Positions 26,791-36,784 of a DNA stretch of 64,000 nt are shown here, in pieces. Origin of the DNA: TMP-7 sp038212445 (GTDB lineage Bacteria; Acidobacteriota; Terriglobia; Bryobacterales; Bryobacteraceae). The first letter of the stretch is position 1. Every line of letters starts with the position of its first letter. A program made the translations under genes and the position numbers. Location of the stretch: positions 142,314 to 206,313 of the forward strand of contig JBBQUM010000011.1 in the NCBI GenBank assembly GCA_038212445.1, given 5' to 3'. Below the pieces are notes generated by a model that saw nothing but the letters and a program-made list of their open reading frames with translations, made no database searches and was not told where the DNA came from.

Positions 26791-27873
26791 CTAGCGTTGG
26801 ATGCGGGCCGACCCGCCTTTTGCCAGCGACTTCACCTGGTCGAGCGTCGCCATCGTCGTGTCGCCCGAGAACGTTGTTAGCAGCGCTCCGTGAGCCCAGC
26901 CGAGCCTAACCGCTTCGTCGGCGCTCATGCCCGAAAGCAGTCCGTAGATGAACCCGGCCGCATAGCCGTCCCCGCCGCCCACGCGGTCCAGGACATCCAA
27001 TTCCATCGTCGGCGACTGGTGCGTCTTTCCGTCAATCCAGGCCACCGCCCCCCAGCTATGCCGGTTGGTCGAGTGAACCTCGCGAAGGGTCGTGGCGACA
27101 ATCTTCACTTGGGGATGCTTCTTTACCACCTGGTCGATCATTCCGAAGAACACGCTCGGGTCGAGCTTGGATTTTGCCGCTACTTCAGGACCGGGAATGC
27201 CGAGACCCAGTTGCAGGTCCTCCTCATTGCCCACCAGGACGTCCACGTGCTTCACAATGCGGTCAATCACCTTGACGGCGTGTTCATTGCCGCCCGAGAA
27301 CGCCCACAGTTTGGCGCGGAAGTTCAAATCGAATGAAGTCACGGCTCCGGCAGCCTTGGCCGCCTGCATGCCTTCGATGATCACCTCCGCCGTGTTCGGC
27401 GATAGCGCCGCAAAGATTCCGCCTGAGTGAAACCAGCGAACTCCGCCGTTGAAAATCTCTTTCCAGTTAAAGTCGCCCGGCTTTAGTTGCGAGGCCGCCT
27501 CGTTGCAGCGGTTGTAGAAGACGACTGGGGCGCGGACGCCCTGACCGCGATCGCTATAGACCGTCGCCATGTTCGGCCCTTGCACACCGTCGTGCTTGAA
27601 ATGCTTATAGAACGGCGTGACGCCCATGGCACGGACGCGCTCAGCGATCAAATCACCGATCGGGTAGTCCACCATCGCCGACGCCAGGCCGGTCTTCATC
27701 TTGAAGCAGTCTGAAAGATTGGCGGCGACGTTGAATTCGCCGCCGCTCACGTGAATCTGACACTCGTGCGCCTTGCGGAACGGGATCACTCCCGTATCCA
27801 GGCGATGAACGAGCGCGCCGAGGGAGACCAGGTCCAGGCCTCCGCTCGCAGGTATATTCAGTCCGTAGCTCAT
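26791..27873 (-). CDS. PfkB-family sugar kinase, probable 2-keto-3-deoxygluconate kinase
   Basis: ATG at 27873 gives 360 residues and starts the PfkB fold (SLGALVHRLDTGVIPF, then SGGEFNVAANLSDCF). The catalytic signature is DVLDRVGGGDGYAAGFIYG, with the catalytic Asp in GGGD, and SFDLNFRAKLW is typical of KDG kinases. The earlier open frame up to 28062 runs antisense into gnd and is not used. It follows gnd by 22 bases. Together with gnd it fits a gluconate/KDG route, and could receive products of the lacI operon. Ribokinase-like alternatives cannot be excluded. Confidence 0.8.
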   Translation of the reverse strand: MSYGLNIPASGGLDLVSLGALVHRLDTGVIPFRKAHECQIHVSGGEFNVAANLSDCFKMKTGLASAMVDYPIGDLIAERVRAMGVTPFYKHFKHDGVQGPNMATVYSDRGQGVRAPVVFYNRCNEAASQLKPGDFNWKEIFNGGVRWFHSGGIFAALSPNTAEVIIEGMQAAKAAGAVTSFDLNFRAKLWAFSGGNEHAVKVIDRIVKHVDVLVGNEEDLQLGLGIPGPEVAAKSKLDPSVFFGMIDQVVKKHPQVKIVATTLREVHSTNRHSWGAVAWIDGKTHQSPTMELDVLDRVGGGDGYAAGFIYGLLSGMSADEAVRLGWAHGALLTTFSGDTTMATLDQVKSLAKGGSARIQR

Positions 27874-27895
27874 GTTCTTAAGGTGGTCTCCGCGC

Positions 27896-29356
27896 CTAAA
27901 CGGTATATGTCGACGACGATACCCGACCGCCGTGTCCGGTCCAGTTCGTGTGGAAGAACTCGCCGCGCGGCTTGTCCGTCCTCTCGTAGGTGTGCGCGCC
28001 AAAGAAATCGCGCTGCGCCTGTAGCAGGTTCGCCGGCAGACGCTCACAGCGGTAACCGTCAAAGAATGCGAGCGCCGTCGAGATGGCCGGTGCCGGGACG
28101 CCGATTTGCACTGTCTGCGAGACCGCGTCGCGCCACGACTGCTGATAATTGTCGAGCACGCCCGAAAAGAAGTCGGTGGTCAGCAGATTCAGCAGGCCCG
28201 GATCCTTGGTGTACGCTTCCTTGATCTTGCCGAGGAATCGGCTGCGAATAATGCAACCGCCGCGCCACATGTCCGCGATGCCGCCATAGTTGAGATTCCA
28301 CTTCATCTCTTTGGCCGCTTCGCGCAGCAGCATGTAGCCCTGGGCGTAGCTGATAATCTTCGAGCAATACAGCGCCCGCCGGATGTTCTCGATCAGCGCC
28401 TTGCGATCGGCGACCGCCGGCTTCGACTTAGGACCGGTCAGGATCTTTGCCGCCGCCACTCGCTCGTCCTTCATCGCCGACAGGCAGCGCGCGTATACGG
28501 CCTCGCCGATCAACGTTACAGGAACCCCGAGCTCGAGCGAGCTGATGCCGGTCCACTTGCCCGTGCCTTTCTGGCCCGCGGTGTCCAGAATCTTATCCAC
28601 CACCGGCACGCCATCGTCGTCCAACTTGGCGAAAATCTGCGAGGTGATCTCGATCAAGTAGCTGTCGAGTTCGCCTTTGTTCCACTCGGTGAACGTCTCG
28701 GCGAGTTCGGCCGCGCCCATGCCCAGAACGTCCTTGAGCAACTGGTAGGCTTCGCAGATCAACTGCATGTCACCGTACTCGATGCCGTTGTGGACCATCT
28801 TGACGTAGTGTCCGGCGCCGTCTTCGCCCACCCAGTCGCAGCAGGGAATGCCGTTATCCACCTTCGCCGCGATCGCCTGGAAAATCTCCTTAACATGCGG
28901 CCACGCGGCTGGATTGCCGCCCGGCATGATCGACGGACCATTTCGGGCGCCCTCTTCGCCGCCCGAAACGCCCGTGCCGATGAACAGGATGCCCTTCTTT
29001 GCCAGGTCCTGCGTGCGGCGTGTCGAATCCGTATAGAGAGAATTGCCGCCATCAATGATGATGTCGCCGGACTGTAGGAAGGGGACTATCTGCCCGATCA
29101 TATCGTCCACCGTGGAACCCGCCTTCACCATCAACATGACGCGCCGCGGACTCTTTAACTTCCCGCACAGTTCCTCAATCGAGTGCGCGCCCTCAACCTG
29201 CGTGCCCTTGGCTTCGTCCTTTAGAAAATCGTCCACTTTCGATACGGTCCGGTTAAATACGGCGACTTTGTATCCGTGGTCGTTCATGTTCAGGACAAGA
29301 TTCTGCCCCATTACCGCCAGGCCAATCAGTCCGATATCGCAATTTCCACTAGGCAT
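27896..29356 (-). CDS. gnd: 6-phosphogluconate dehydrogenase, decarboxylating
   Basis: The 486-residue protein is a full-length enzyme of the oxidative pentose phosphate pathway, converting 6-phosphogluconate to ribulose 5-phosphate with NADP+. It has GLAVMGQNLVLNMNDHGY for cofactor binding, the substrate-site VKMVHNGIEYGDMQLICEAY with the catalytic Lys and Asn, and the GTGKWT segment. The C-terminal residues RTDKPRGEFFHTNWTGHGG form the tail that completes the neighbouring subunit's active site. An AGGAGA box lies about ten bases before the ATG. Confidence 0.95.
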   Translation of the reverse strand: MPSGNCDIGLIGLAVMGQNLVLNMNDHGYKVAVFNRTVSKVDDFLKDEAKGTQVEGAHSIEELCGKLKSPRRVMLMVKAGSTVDDMIGQIVPFLQSGDIIIDGGNSLYTDSTRRTQDLAKKGILFIGTGVSGGEEGARNGPSIMPGGNPAAWPHVKEIFQAIAAKVDNGIPCCDWVGEDGAGHYVKMVHNGIEYGDMQLICEAYQLLKDVLGMGAAELAETFTEWNKGELDSYLIEITSQIFAKLDDDGVPVVDKILDTAGQKGTGKWTGISSLELGVPVTLIGEAVYARCLSAMKDERVAAAKILTGPKSKPAVADRKALIENIRRALYCSKIISYAQGYMLLREAAKEMKWNLNYGGIADMWRGGCIIRSRFLGKIKEAYTKDPGLLNLLTTDFFSGVLDNYQQSWRDAVSQTVQIGVPAPAISTALAFFDGYRCERLPANLLQAQRDFFGAHTYERTDKPRGEFFHTNWTGHGGRVSSSTYTV

Positions 29357-29507
29357 CTATTTCTCTTCTCCTATAAGATGTCGAACTCTTATTCTATCCC
29401 CCGCTTCCGTTCCGCCCAACTCCCGAATCGTTTAGTCTTTTGCAAAATCGGCTTCAGTTACACCAAAAGCCCGTTCACCCAGCATAATGAAATGAGCCCT
29501 CCCCGAG

Positions 29508-30920
29508 ATGAGAACCAGCAAAATCGTCGCCACGCTAGGACCCTCTACTGACACGCCCGACACGCTGCGAAAGCTGTTCGACGCCGGCGTTGACGTTTTC
29601 CGTCTGAATTTTTCTCACGGCAGTCAGGACGAGCACGCAGCCCGCATCCGCGCCGTTCGCGCTCTGGCAACTGAACTGGGTGTCTACGCCGGTATTCTGC
29701 TCGACTTGCAGGGACCGAAAATCCGCCTCGGGACATTCGCCGGCGGCGGCTGCGTCCTCCAGGATGGCCAGTTATTCACCATCACCACCGAAGCCGGAGT
29801 CACTGGAAGCTGCGACCGCGCCACCACCAGTTATCCGGATTTTGCCCGCGACGTCAAAACCGGCGACCCCGTGCTGCTCGCCGACGGCAGCGTGCGCCTG
29901 CGTGTGCTTTCGAGCGACGGCGTTGCCGCGCGCTGTGAGGTCGAGAGCGGAGGGCCCATCTCCGATCGCAAAGGCATCAACCTCCCGGGCGTTACGCTCA
30001 GCACTCACTCCATGACCCGCAAGGACATGTCCGATCTGGCGTTCGGCTTGGAGCAGGGAATCGACATGGTGGCGCTCTCCTTCGTCCGCAAAGCTCAGGA
30101 CGTTCTCCGCCTGCGTGTCTTCCTTGATGAACGCGAGTCGAAGATCCCCGTCATCGCCAAAATCGAAAAGCCAGAAGCGGTGCAGAACCTCAGCTCAATC
30201 CTCGAAGAAGCCGACGGCGTCATGGTGGCGCGCGGCGACTTGGGCGTCGAACTTCCCGTCGAAAAAGTTCCGTTCATCCAGAAGGCGATCATCCGGCGCG
30301 CCCGCAAGTACGGCAAGTTTGTCATCACCGCCACTCAGATGCTTGAGTCCATGATCGAGAACTCCTACCCGACCCGCGCTGAAGTAAGCGACGTCGCCAA
30401 CGCGATCTACGACGGCACCGACGCCGTCATGCTCTCCGCGGAAACCTCCGCCGGCAAGTACCCGGTGGCCGCCGTACAGATGATGGCCAGGATCGCGCTT
30501 GAGGCAGAGAACTCCATCCGCGCTCGCGGCTTTCAGGAACCGCCCACTATCAATAACGATAGCCACGCCGACATCCTGGCTCACGCTGCCTACCAGACTG
30601 CGCGCGCGGCTTCCGTTGCCGCCATCGTCGTTTTCACCCGAACCGGCGCCAGCGCCCGTCTTGTTTCCCGGTTTCGTCCTCCGGTCCCGATCTATGCCTT
30701 TACATCGAGCGAGGCCACGGCGCGTCAGCTATCCGTTGTGTTCGGCACCAGGCCCGTACTCGCTCCGGATGTGAAATCCACTGACGAAATGTTGGGTCAG
30801 GTGGAAGCGATGCTGGTGGATCGCAAATGGCTCAAGCCGGGCGACGTCGTCGTGTTCGTCGCCGGTCAGCCCATCGGCTGGCCAGGCACCACCAACATGA
30901 TGAAGCTGCATCGCATCTGA
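29508..30920 (+). CDS. pyk: Pyruvate kinase
   Basis: The 470-residue protein starts MRTSKIVATLGPSTDTPDTL and contains the signature VMVARGDLGVELP and the metal/substrate stretch PVIAKIEKPEAV, whose Lys is catalytic. The C-terminal domain (about 345-470) is present, so the length is normal. It makes pyruvate and ATP from phosphoenolpyruvate and ADP. It faces away from gnd with a 151-base divergent region that shows no ORF or RNA gene. No strong ribosome site precedes ATG 29508. Confidence 0.95.
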   Translation: MRTSKIVATLGPSTDTPDTLRKLFDAGVDVFRLNFSHGSQDEHAARIRAVRALATELGVYAGILLDLQGPKIRLGTFAGGGCVLQDGQLFTITTEAGVTGSCDRATTSYPDFARDVKTGDPVLLADGSVRLRVLSSDGVAARCEVESGGPISDRKGINLPGVTLSTHSMTRKDMSDLAFGLEQGIDMVALSFVRKAQDVLRLRVFLDERESKIPVIAKIEKPEAVQNLSSILEEADGVMVARGDLGVELPVEKVPFIQKAIIRRARKYGKFVITATQMLESMIENSYPTRAEVSDVANAIYDGTDAVMLSAETSAGKYPVAAVQMMARIALEAENSIRARGFQEPPTINNDSHADILAHAAYQTARAASVAAIVVFTRTGASARLVSRFRPPVPIYAFTSSEATARQLSVVFGTRPVLAPDVKSTDEMLGQVEAMLVDRKWLKPGDVVVFVAGQPIGWPGTTNMMKLHRI

Positions 30921-30955
30921 AACTCTCATCCCGGCGCTCCTTCAAGCAAAAGTGA

Positions 30956-30961
30956 TAGCAT
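30956..30961 (+). promoter_or_regulatory. -10 box placing transcription start next to the MFS ATG
   Basis: TAGCAT ends seven bases before ATG 30969, which would give a leader of about one base. No ribosome site is visible. Confidence 0.35.
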
Positions 30962-30968
30962 TCACCCC

Positions 30969-32300
30969 ATGCGCGAACGCGGGCTAGTGCTCTCGCTTTT
31001 GGTCCTTGTAGGTGTGAATATCTTGAATTTCTACGACCGCCAGGCTCCTGGCGCGCTCGCAGAACCCATGCGCCGTGAGTTCGGCCTTACTGACGCCGAC
31101 CTCGGTTTGATGGGTAGCGCGTTCATCTGGCTCTACGCACTCGTCGGCGTCCCGCTCGGCTATCTGGCCGACCGCTGGAGCCGCAAGAAACTCCTGGCGC
31201 TTGGTATCTTCGTCTGGACTTCGCTTACCGCTATGGGCGGCTTCGCCAGCAGTTTTTCAATGCTGCTGGTCTCGCGTCTCGGCGTCGGCGTAGGTGAAGC
31301 GGTAGCCGCTCCTGCCGGCACTAGCTGGCTCGGCGACCTCTTCGTCTCCGGGCAAAGAGCGCGCGCTCTCTCGCTCTTTATGCTCGGCGTCCCCATCGGA
31401 CAAGCGCTCAGTATGTTCTTCAGCGGACCGATTGCACAGGCTTACGGCTGGCGATCGGCAATGGTATTCGCCGCGTTGCCCGCCATTTTGCTGCTACCTG
31501 CGGTCTTGATGCTACGCGAACCGAAGCGTGGATCCAGCGAAGCGCGTCCCCTGGCGCATGCCCAGGAAGGCTCGATGTGGGAGGTCCTCCGCATCCCAAC
31601 ACTCTGGTGGATTATCGCGTCGGGCGTATTCCTGAACTTCAATATGTATGCGATCGGCAGTTTCCTGCCGGCCTTCCTCAGCCGCATTCATGGACTCTCC
31701 GTTGCCAAGGCCGGACTCGCATCGGGCTCTGTTTACCTGATCGGCGGCGTTACCGGCGGCTTGCTCGCGGGCATGGCCGGTGATCGCATTGTTCGCGGAC
31801 ATCGCAATGGACGCATGCTTCTCGCCGCGGCAATCGCGCTCGCCGGCGCTCCTATGTCCTGGGCCGGCATCATCCTCCCGGCCGGCTCGCTGCTGGCCGC
31901 GGTCGTTCTGCTGGCCTGCTCGTACGCGACCATGAATTCCTATTACGGGCTGGTCTACTCTTCGATTCAGGACATCGTCCCGCCTGCAAAGCGGGGCACG
32001 GCCATGGCCATCTACTTCATGCTGATGTATCTTTGCGGCGCCTCGATGGGTCCATTTCTTACCGGACACCTAAGTGACACCATGGCTCGGCGCGCCGCCA
32101 CTGCCGCCGGCTCAAACGTCATCACTGAGGTCTTCAGGGCCACCGGACTCCAGCAGGCGATGGTGATCATCCCAGTGCTCAGCATCGTCCTGGCACTCGT
32201 TCTATGGGCCGGTTCGCGGACTATCGTGCGCGACATGGACCGTCGCGAGGTGGGCCTCCAGGCGGCCGCAGCCGCCGCTACTTCGCCAGCAGCTTCTTGA
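30969..32300 (+). CDS. MFS transporter (spinster-like)
   Basis: The 443-residue protein has about 12 membrane helices, with NFYDRQAPGALAEPMRREF after helix 1, the GxLADRWSRKK loop and GVGVGEAVAAPAGTSWLGDLF, typical of the spinster/sphingolipid-like and ACS-neighbour MFS groups. Its tail is rich in alanine. It overlaps the 3' end of the opposing LolA-like gene by 23 bases. The substrate is unknown. Confidence 0.82.
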   Translation: MRERGLVLSLLVLVGVNILNFYDRQAPGALAEPMRREFGLTDADLGLMGSAFIWLYALVGVPLGYLADRWSRKKLLALGIFVWTSLTAMGGFASSFSMLLVSRLGVGVGEAVAAPAGTSWLGDLFVSGQRARALSLFMLGVPIGQALSMFFSGPIAQAYGWRSAMVFAALPAILLLPAVLMLREPKRGSSEARPLAHAQEGSMWEVLRIPTLWWIIASGVFLNFNMYAIGSFLPAFLSRIHGLSVAKAGLASGSVYLIGGVTGGLLAGMAGDRIVRGHRNGRMLLAAAIALAGAPMSWAGIILPAGSLLAAVVLLACSYATMNSYYGLVYSSIQDIVPPAKRGTAMAIYFMLMYLCGASMGPFLTGHLSDTMARRAATAAGSNVITEVFRATGLQQAMVIIPVLSIVLALVLWAGSRTIVRDMDRREVGLQAAAAAATSPAAS

Positions 32301-33039
32301 TATCAGCCGGCGGCTCGTAGCGGTCTGCCGAAATCAGGGTGTTGTACTTCACGTTGTCCACCGTGATCTGAATCTCGTTGCCGGCGGCGATCTGCGTCAG
32401 CTTCGTCGGCATTTTGATGCCATCGAACTCCCGATAATCCTTGGCCAGGATCTCAATCGGCAACTCGCCCATAGGACTCGCCACCACTCGCTTCTGCTTC
32501 ACCAACAGTCCCGTCACCTTGCTGTAGTAGTTCGTCTCCGGCTTGCCTTCGGCCGCTGTCATCACCACCAGGTAACACTCTTCGCCGTCCACCGTTTCGA
32601 GCGCCGTTGTTTCCGCACTCTTCCACAATTCGCGCCAATGCAGCGGTGCGTTGAAGTTTGCCGCACGAAGGCGATCAGCCTTTTCTGAGCCGGTCATCAC
32701 ACGCGCTCCAGTGATGACATTCGACTCCCACGCCACTCCGTTCTGCACTCCCGAGTCCACCTTCCCGATGCCCTCGATAGTGAACGTTTCTAGCGAGTTG
32801 TTTGACGTGTCCGTGTAACGGATCCCTGTGGCCTTGATCCCTTTGCCCGGAAATTCCATCGTCAGGCTGGCCACTTCGCTGTGGTGCTTTTCGTAGGCCT
32901 TCCGTCCGCCGGTCGCCTCGATAAAACGATCGATGACCTTTTCGGCCTTTGGCAGTTCCTCGTCCGCCGCCAAAACAGGCAGGGCCGCGACAGCAAACAA
33001 TCCGGCTGCGAATATCTGAAAAAATCGGGTGCGCTTCAT
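32278..33039 (-). CDS. Secreted LolA-like / outer-membrane lipoprotein-sorting-type protein
   Basis: The 253-residue protein has a signal peptide (about 1-24, ending VLAAD). The mature part starts with AEKVIDRFIEATGGRKAYEK and continues as an alternating beta sheet, with YYSKVTGLLVKQKRVV, a pattern found in acidobacterial LolA-fold proteins. It starts with an ATGA overlap on the S41 peptidase gene, so both are one transcription unit. It may carry a lipid or hydrophobic ligand in the periplasm, which is inferred only from the fold-like pattern. Confidence 0.6.
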   Translation of the reverse strand: MKRTRFFQIFAAGLFAVAALPVLAADEELPKAEKVIDRFIEATGGRKAYEKHHSEVASLTMEFPGKGIKATGIRYTDTSNNSLETFTIEGIGKVDSGVQNGVAWESNVITGARVMTGSEKADRLRAANFNAPLHWRELWKSAETTALETVDGEECYLVVMTAAEGKPETNYYSKVTGLLVKQKRVVASPMGELPIEILAKDYREFDGIKMPTKLTQIAAGNEIQITVDNVKYNTLISADRYEPPADIKKLLAK

Positions 33040-34310
33040 CGCTTATCCTTTTGCTTCTGAATCCATGCCCGCGCGGCGTCCACCGCCGGATCGTGCCCGG
33101 CCAGCAGAGCCTTTCGCGTCAGTTTTACTTCTTCATCGGGAATCACGCCGATTCCCTCCAGCGGCTGTCCGCCTTCTGAAATGTAGTTGGCAATGGCGTA
33201 TTGAAAACCGTCGCCATTCGGCAGTTTCTCAAACATCGAGGGCAGCGCCGCTCCCGCACTGCGCGTTCCGATAATGTGCGCGCGGCCCAGATCCTTCATC
33301 CCGCCCTCAAAAATTTCCGAGGTCGAACCGGTCAGCCCGTCAGTGAGCATCACCACCGGACCGCCATACACATCTGGCTTCGGAAACACTCTGAAATCCA
33401 GATTCTGCCCCTTCATTTTCATAACGCCGAGACGCTTGTCGGTGCTCGAGATAAACCAGCCGGCCATGCCCATCGACATGCCGCCCAGTCCGCCCGGGTT
33501 GCCGCGCAAGTCAATGATGATGCCGTCGCACTTGAAACACGACTGCACAGCATCCCCAAATTGCGACGAAATGCGCTGCGGATCCAGGAACATGTTGAAG
33601 TGAATGTAGCCTGTGTTCCCGATCTTCTTCTGCTCAAAGTAGACATGCTGCATCGGCAAATAGCCGAACTTGGTCTCGCCGCCGCGGGGCGCTGTGAGCT
33701 TTAGTTCGAGCGGAACACGGCCGTCATTTCCATCAAGGAACTCCACCTTGATCTTCTCGCCCTCCGCCCCTGATAACGACGCCAGCACGCCGCGCGCGAG
33801 AATCAGTTCCCGCGTGGTTGACTTCTCATATGCAGCCGCCACTCGCTTCAACCCGTCCTCGAGCGGCTTGCCGTCAATCGAGACGATCTGCCATCCAGCC
33901 TTCACTCCGGCTTGAGCCGCTGGAGAGCCCTCGTCCACACGCGTGACCACCGCCGCGCCATCCAGAACCCGCACTTCGAATCCGGGAGCGCCGTCGCCTC
34001 TTGCCTTGGCCCCCACGGTGTCGTAGATATCCGACGGCACGATGCTGAAGTGCGTCATGTGCAGGCGCGAGATCATATCCCGCATCACGCCGCGAGCCTC
34101 CGCCATCGTCTTTGCCTCCTGAACTTTCGGAAGCAATTCGTCGTGCACCTTCTGCCAGTCCAGCCCGGCCGGCATCGGCTCCCACATCTTGTCCTGTATC
34201 GTCTTCCACGCGTACTCAAAGGAATCGGCATTGAGTTTACGCTGCGACGGCGTCAGTTCAGCCGCCGGGACAGACAGCGAGAGCAGCGTCAGGACTACAA
34301 GGAATCGCAT
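33036..34310 (-). CDS. Secreted S41 peptidase (C-terminal processing type) with PDZ domain
   Basis: ATG 34310 starts a signal peptide (MRFLVVLTLLSLSVPAAEL), giving 424 residues; the open frame continues upstream to 34397 without protein-like features. A PDZ domain lies at about 115-185 (VDEGSPAAQAGVKAGWQIVSIDGK). The protease core contains IIIDLRGNPGGLGGMSMG and the nucleophile in TDGLTGSTSEIFEGGM. This is the tail-specific protease family, here in the soil-bacterial, C-terminally short form. A TATACT box on the minus strand (34335-34330) lies 19 bases before the ATG. A LolA-like gene follows with an ATGA overlap. Confidence 0.87.
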   Translation of the reverse strand: MRFLVVLTLLSLSVPAAELTPSQRKLNADSFEYAWKTIQDKMWEPMPAGLDWQKVHDELLPKVQEAKTMAEARGVMRDMISRLHMTHFSIVPSDIYDTVGAKARGDGAPGFEVRVLDGAAVVTRVDEGSPAAQAGVKAGWQIVSIDGKPLEDGLKRVAAAYEKSTTRELILARGVLASLSGAEGEKIKVEFLDGNDGRVPLELKLTAPRGGETKFGYLPMQHVYFEQKKIGNTGYIHFNMFLDPQRISSQFGDAVQSCFKCDGIIIDLRGNPGGLGGMSMGMAGWFISSTDKRLGVMKMKGQNLDFRVFPKPDVYGGPVVMLTDGLTGSTSEIFEGGMKDLGRAHIIGTRSAGAALPSMFEKLPNGDGFQYAIANYISEGGQPLEGIGVIPDEEVKLTRKALLAGHDPAVDAARAWIQKQKDKR

Positions 34311-34390
34311 GGCAAGGGGTGTTCTCTTTAGTATACGCGGCCACATTTCGCGCCGGCCGCACCATTCCGGACAACGGGACGGGAAACTCG

Positions 34391-36031
34391 ATGGCATCCA
34401 ATACCCTGGACCGCAATGATAAAATCGCCATCACTTACATGTTCGTTCCCTTGACTCCTTTGCGCTGCCTGCACCGGGCAGTGGATCTTTTCGGTAACAA
34501 GATCGGTGTGGTCTCCGGCGACCGCCAGTTCACTTATACCGAGTTCGGCAATCGCGCCGAACGCCTCGCCGACGGTCTTCGCCGCCAAGGCATCGAGCAT
34601 GGCGACCGTGTTGCTTATCTAAGCTTCAATACTCACCAACTCCTCGAGGGCTACTACGGCGTGGTCCAGGCTGGCGGCATCGTCATGCCGTTAAACGTCC
34701 GGTTGTCGCCGCAGGAGCTGGTTGCCATCCTGAATCACTCCGGCGCTCGCATGCTCATTTTTGAAAATGACTTCGCGCCTCTGGTGGAAAAACTCCGCCC
34801 GCTGTGCACGGCCGTTCAACGCTGGGTCACCACCGATGACAAGATTCCCGCCGCCGACCTCACCTATGAAGAGATGATTGACCAGGGCAAACCCGAACAC
34901 GCCGACGTTTTCAAAATCGACGAGAACTCTGTGGCTGAATTGTTCTACACCAGTGGCAGCACTGGCACTCCCAAAGGCGTCCAACTCACCCACCGGACTC
35001 TCTACCTGCACGCGTTGTCCGTTAGCGGCATGTTCCGCGACCTCGAAACGCTAGTCGATCTCCACACCATCCCGCTCTTCCACGCCAACGGTTGGGGACG
35101 CCCCCAAGCCTCCACCATGCAAGGCGTCAAGCAGGTGATGGTCCGCCGCTTCGAACCGTTGTTCGTCTTCCAGTGCATCCAGGATCATCGCGCCACCGAC
35201 ATGTGCGTCGTCCCCACTATGGCCAACGCGCTCATCAACTGTCCCGACATCAAGAAGTACGACCTCAGCAGTCTGCGCCTCGTCATGGTGGGTGGCGCCG
35301 CCGCTTCGCCTGAACTGGTGGATCGCATCGAGAAGGCGTTCCCCGGTTCTGAGTGCATTGCCGGCTACGGACTCACCGAGACCTCGCCAGTCCTCACCTC
35401 GGCGCGCAAAAAGAGCACAGTGAAGCCCGCCACCGTTGCCGAACGTTTGCGCCGTCAATCCATGGCTGGATGGGGTGTTCCCGGCGTGACGGTGCGAGTG
35501 GTGGACATAGACATGAACGATGTGCCGCGCGACGGCCAGTCCATCGGTGAAGTATGCGCCATGGGCGACCACGTCATGGAAGGCTACTACCGCGAGCCCG
35601 ATGCCACCGCCGCGGTGATGACGGGTCCGTGGTTCCACACCGGCGACATGGCGGTCTGGGACGACGAAGGCTACATCCACATCGTCGACCGCAAGAAGGA
35701 AATCATCATCAGCGGCGGCGAGAATATCTCCTCGCTTGAAGTGGAGAAAGCCATCTTCGCTCACGACGATGTTTTCGAATGCGCTGTGGTCGCGGCTCCC
35801 GACGAGCGTTGGGGCGAGGTGCCCGCCGCCATTGTGGTCCTCAAGCCAGGCTCAACCTTGACCACCGCCGAGCTGATGAAGTTTCTCGAAGAACGGCTGG
35901 GCAAATTCAAGCTCCCCCGTATGATCGAGTTCACTGAAGAACCGCTGCCCAAAACCGGAACCGGAAAAATCCGCAAGATGGTGATTCGCGAAAAATTCTG
36001 GGCAGGTAAAACCAAGCGCGTGCAGGGCTAA
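34391..36031 (+). CDS. AMP-dependent acyl-CoA synthetase/ligase
   Basis: The adenylate-forming enzyme (546 residues from ATG 34391) has the phosphate-binding loop LFYTSGSTGTPKGVQLTHR, the core YGLTETSPV, the hinge region WFHTGDMAVWDDEGYIHIVDRKKE and the C-terminal catalytic Lys in PKTGTGKIRKM. It activates a carboxylic acid, probably a fatty acid, as acyl-AMP and transfers it to CoA. Two starts are possible: ATG 34391 and ATG 34439 (MFVPLTPLRCL, the usual opening for this subgroup). prmA follows directly, its TTG touching the TAA stop. Confidence 0.88.
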   Translation: MASNTLDRNDKIAITYMFVPLTPLRCLHRAVDLFGNKIGVVSGDRQFTYTEFGNRAERLADGLRRQGIEHGDRVAYLSFNTHQLLEGYYGVVQAGGIVMPLNVRLSPQELVAILNHSGARMLIFENDFAPLVEKLRPLCTAVQRWVTTDDKIPAADLTYEEMIDQGKPEHADVFKIDENSVAELFYTSGSTGTPKGVQLTHRTLYLHALSVSGMFRDLETLVDLHTIPLFHANGWGRPQASTMQGVKQVMVRRFEPLFVFQCIQDHRATDMCVVPTMANALINCPDIKKYDLSSLRLVMVGGAAASPELVDRIEKAFPGSECIAGYGLTETSPVLTSARKKSTVKPATVAERLRRQSMAGWGVPGVTVRVVDIDMNDVPRDGQSIGEVCAMGDHVMEGYYREPDATAAVMTGPWFHTGDMAVWDDEGYIHIVDRKKEIIISGGENISSLEVEKAIFAHDDVFECAVVAAPDERWGEVPAAIVVLKPGSTLTTAELMKFLEERLGKFKLPRMIEFTEEPLPKTGTGKIRKMVIREKFWAGKTKRVQG

Positions 36032-36778
36032 TTGTTCTCCGTCTACCTGGAATGCCCCGACGATCAGCGCGACCAGTTGAGCGCCGAACTTTACGAGCGT
36101 GGGACCCTCGGCATCATTGATTTACCTTCGGGACTGCGCGCCTGGTTCGACGATGGCGTCCACCTCGACGATCTGATCGAGCGCTTCGACGGCGATGTCG
36201 TCGACGAGCCTGCCGCCGACTCTGACTGGATTCAGCGCACTGAGGATTCCTTTCCGGCTATCCCCATCGGCGAACGCTTCTGGCTCGTTCCCTCCTGGAA
36301 TAACGAGCCGACGCCCCCCGGCCGCCAGCGCCTCGAGATCACGCCTGGCATGGCCTGTGGCACCGGATGGCACGAATGCACGCAGATGTGCCTCGAGTAT
36401 CTCGAACGCTACGTCACCCCCAACTGCTCGGTGCTCGACGTGGGTTCAGGCTCTGGTATTCTCAGCGTCGCTGCCCGGCTGCTGGGCGCCGGCCGCGTGG
36501 TCTCCTGCGACATCGATCCAGAAGCCGCAGTCCTGGGACGTGAGCGCTTGGGGTCGAACTCGGTGTACACCGGCAGTGCCGATGCCGCACGGTCGGATTC
36601 CTTCGATATCGTTGTCGCCAACATCAGTCCCGAAGTGGTGCGCGCCATGGAGCAGGACTTTCGCCGCGTCGCGCACCCGGGCGGCGTAATCATCGTCTCA
36701 GGCTTCGGCGACTATCCGCTCGAACGTCCGCCTCGCGAGCAGATGCGCCGCGGCGAGTGGGTCTGCGCCGTCCTGTAG
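36032..36778 (+). CDS. prmA: Ribosomal protein L11 methyltransferase
   Basis: The 248-residue protein methylates ribosomal protein L11. It has the PrmA motifs GMACGTGWHECTQMCL, VLDVGSGSGILSVAA for SAM and VVANISPEVV. It is shorter than the E. coli enzyme (about 293 residues), mainly in the N-terminal substrate-recognition domain. It starts with TTG right after the ligase stop, so it is probably expressed by coupling. Confidence 0.85.
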   Translation: MFSVYLECPDDQRDQLSAELYERGTLGIIDLPSGLRAWFDDGVHLDDLIERFDGDVVDEPAADSDWIQRTEDSFPAIPIGERFWLVPSWNNEPTPPGRQRLEITPGMACGTGWHECTQMCLEYLERYVTPNCSVLDVGSGSGILSVAARLLGAGRVVSCDIDPEAAVLGRERLGSNSVYTGSADAARSDSFDIVVANISPEVVRAMEQDFRRVAHPGGVIIVSGFGDYPLERPPREQMRRGEWVCAVL

Positions 36779-36784
36779 ATGCGG

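Noticed and set aside
27874..28062. Longer N-terminus of the PfkB kinase
   Set aside because: The extra 63 codons are antisense to the end of gnd and Arg/Ser/Thr-rich; ATG 27873 begins the real fold.
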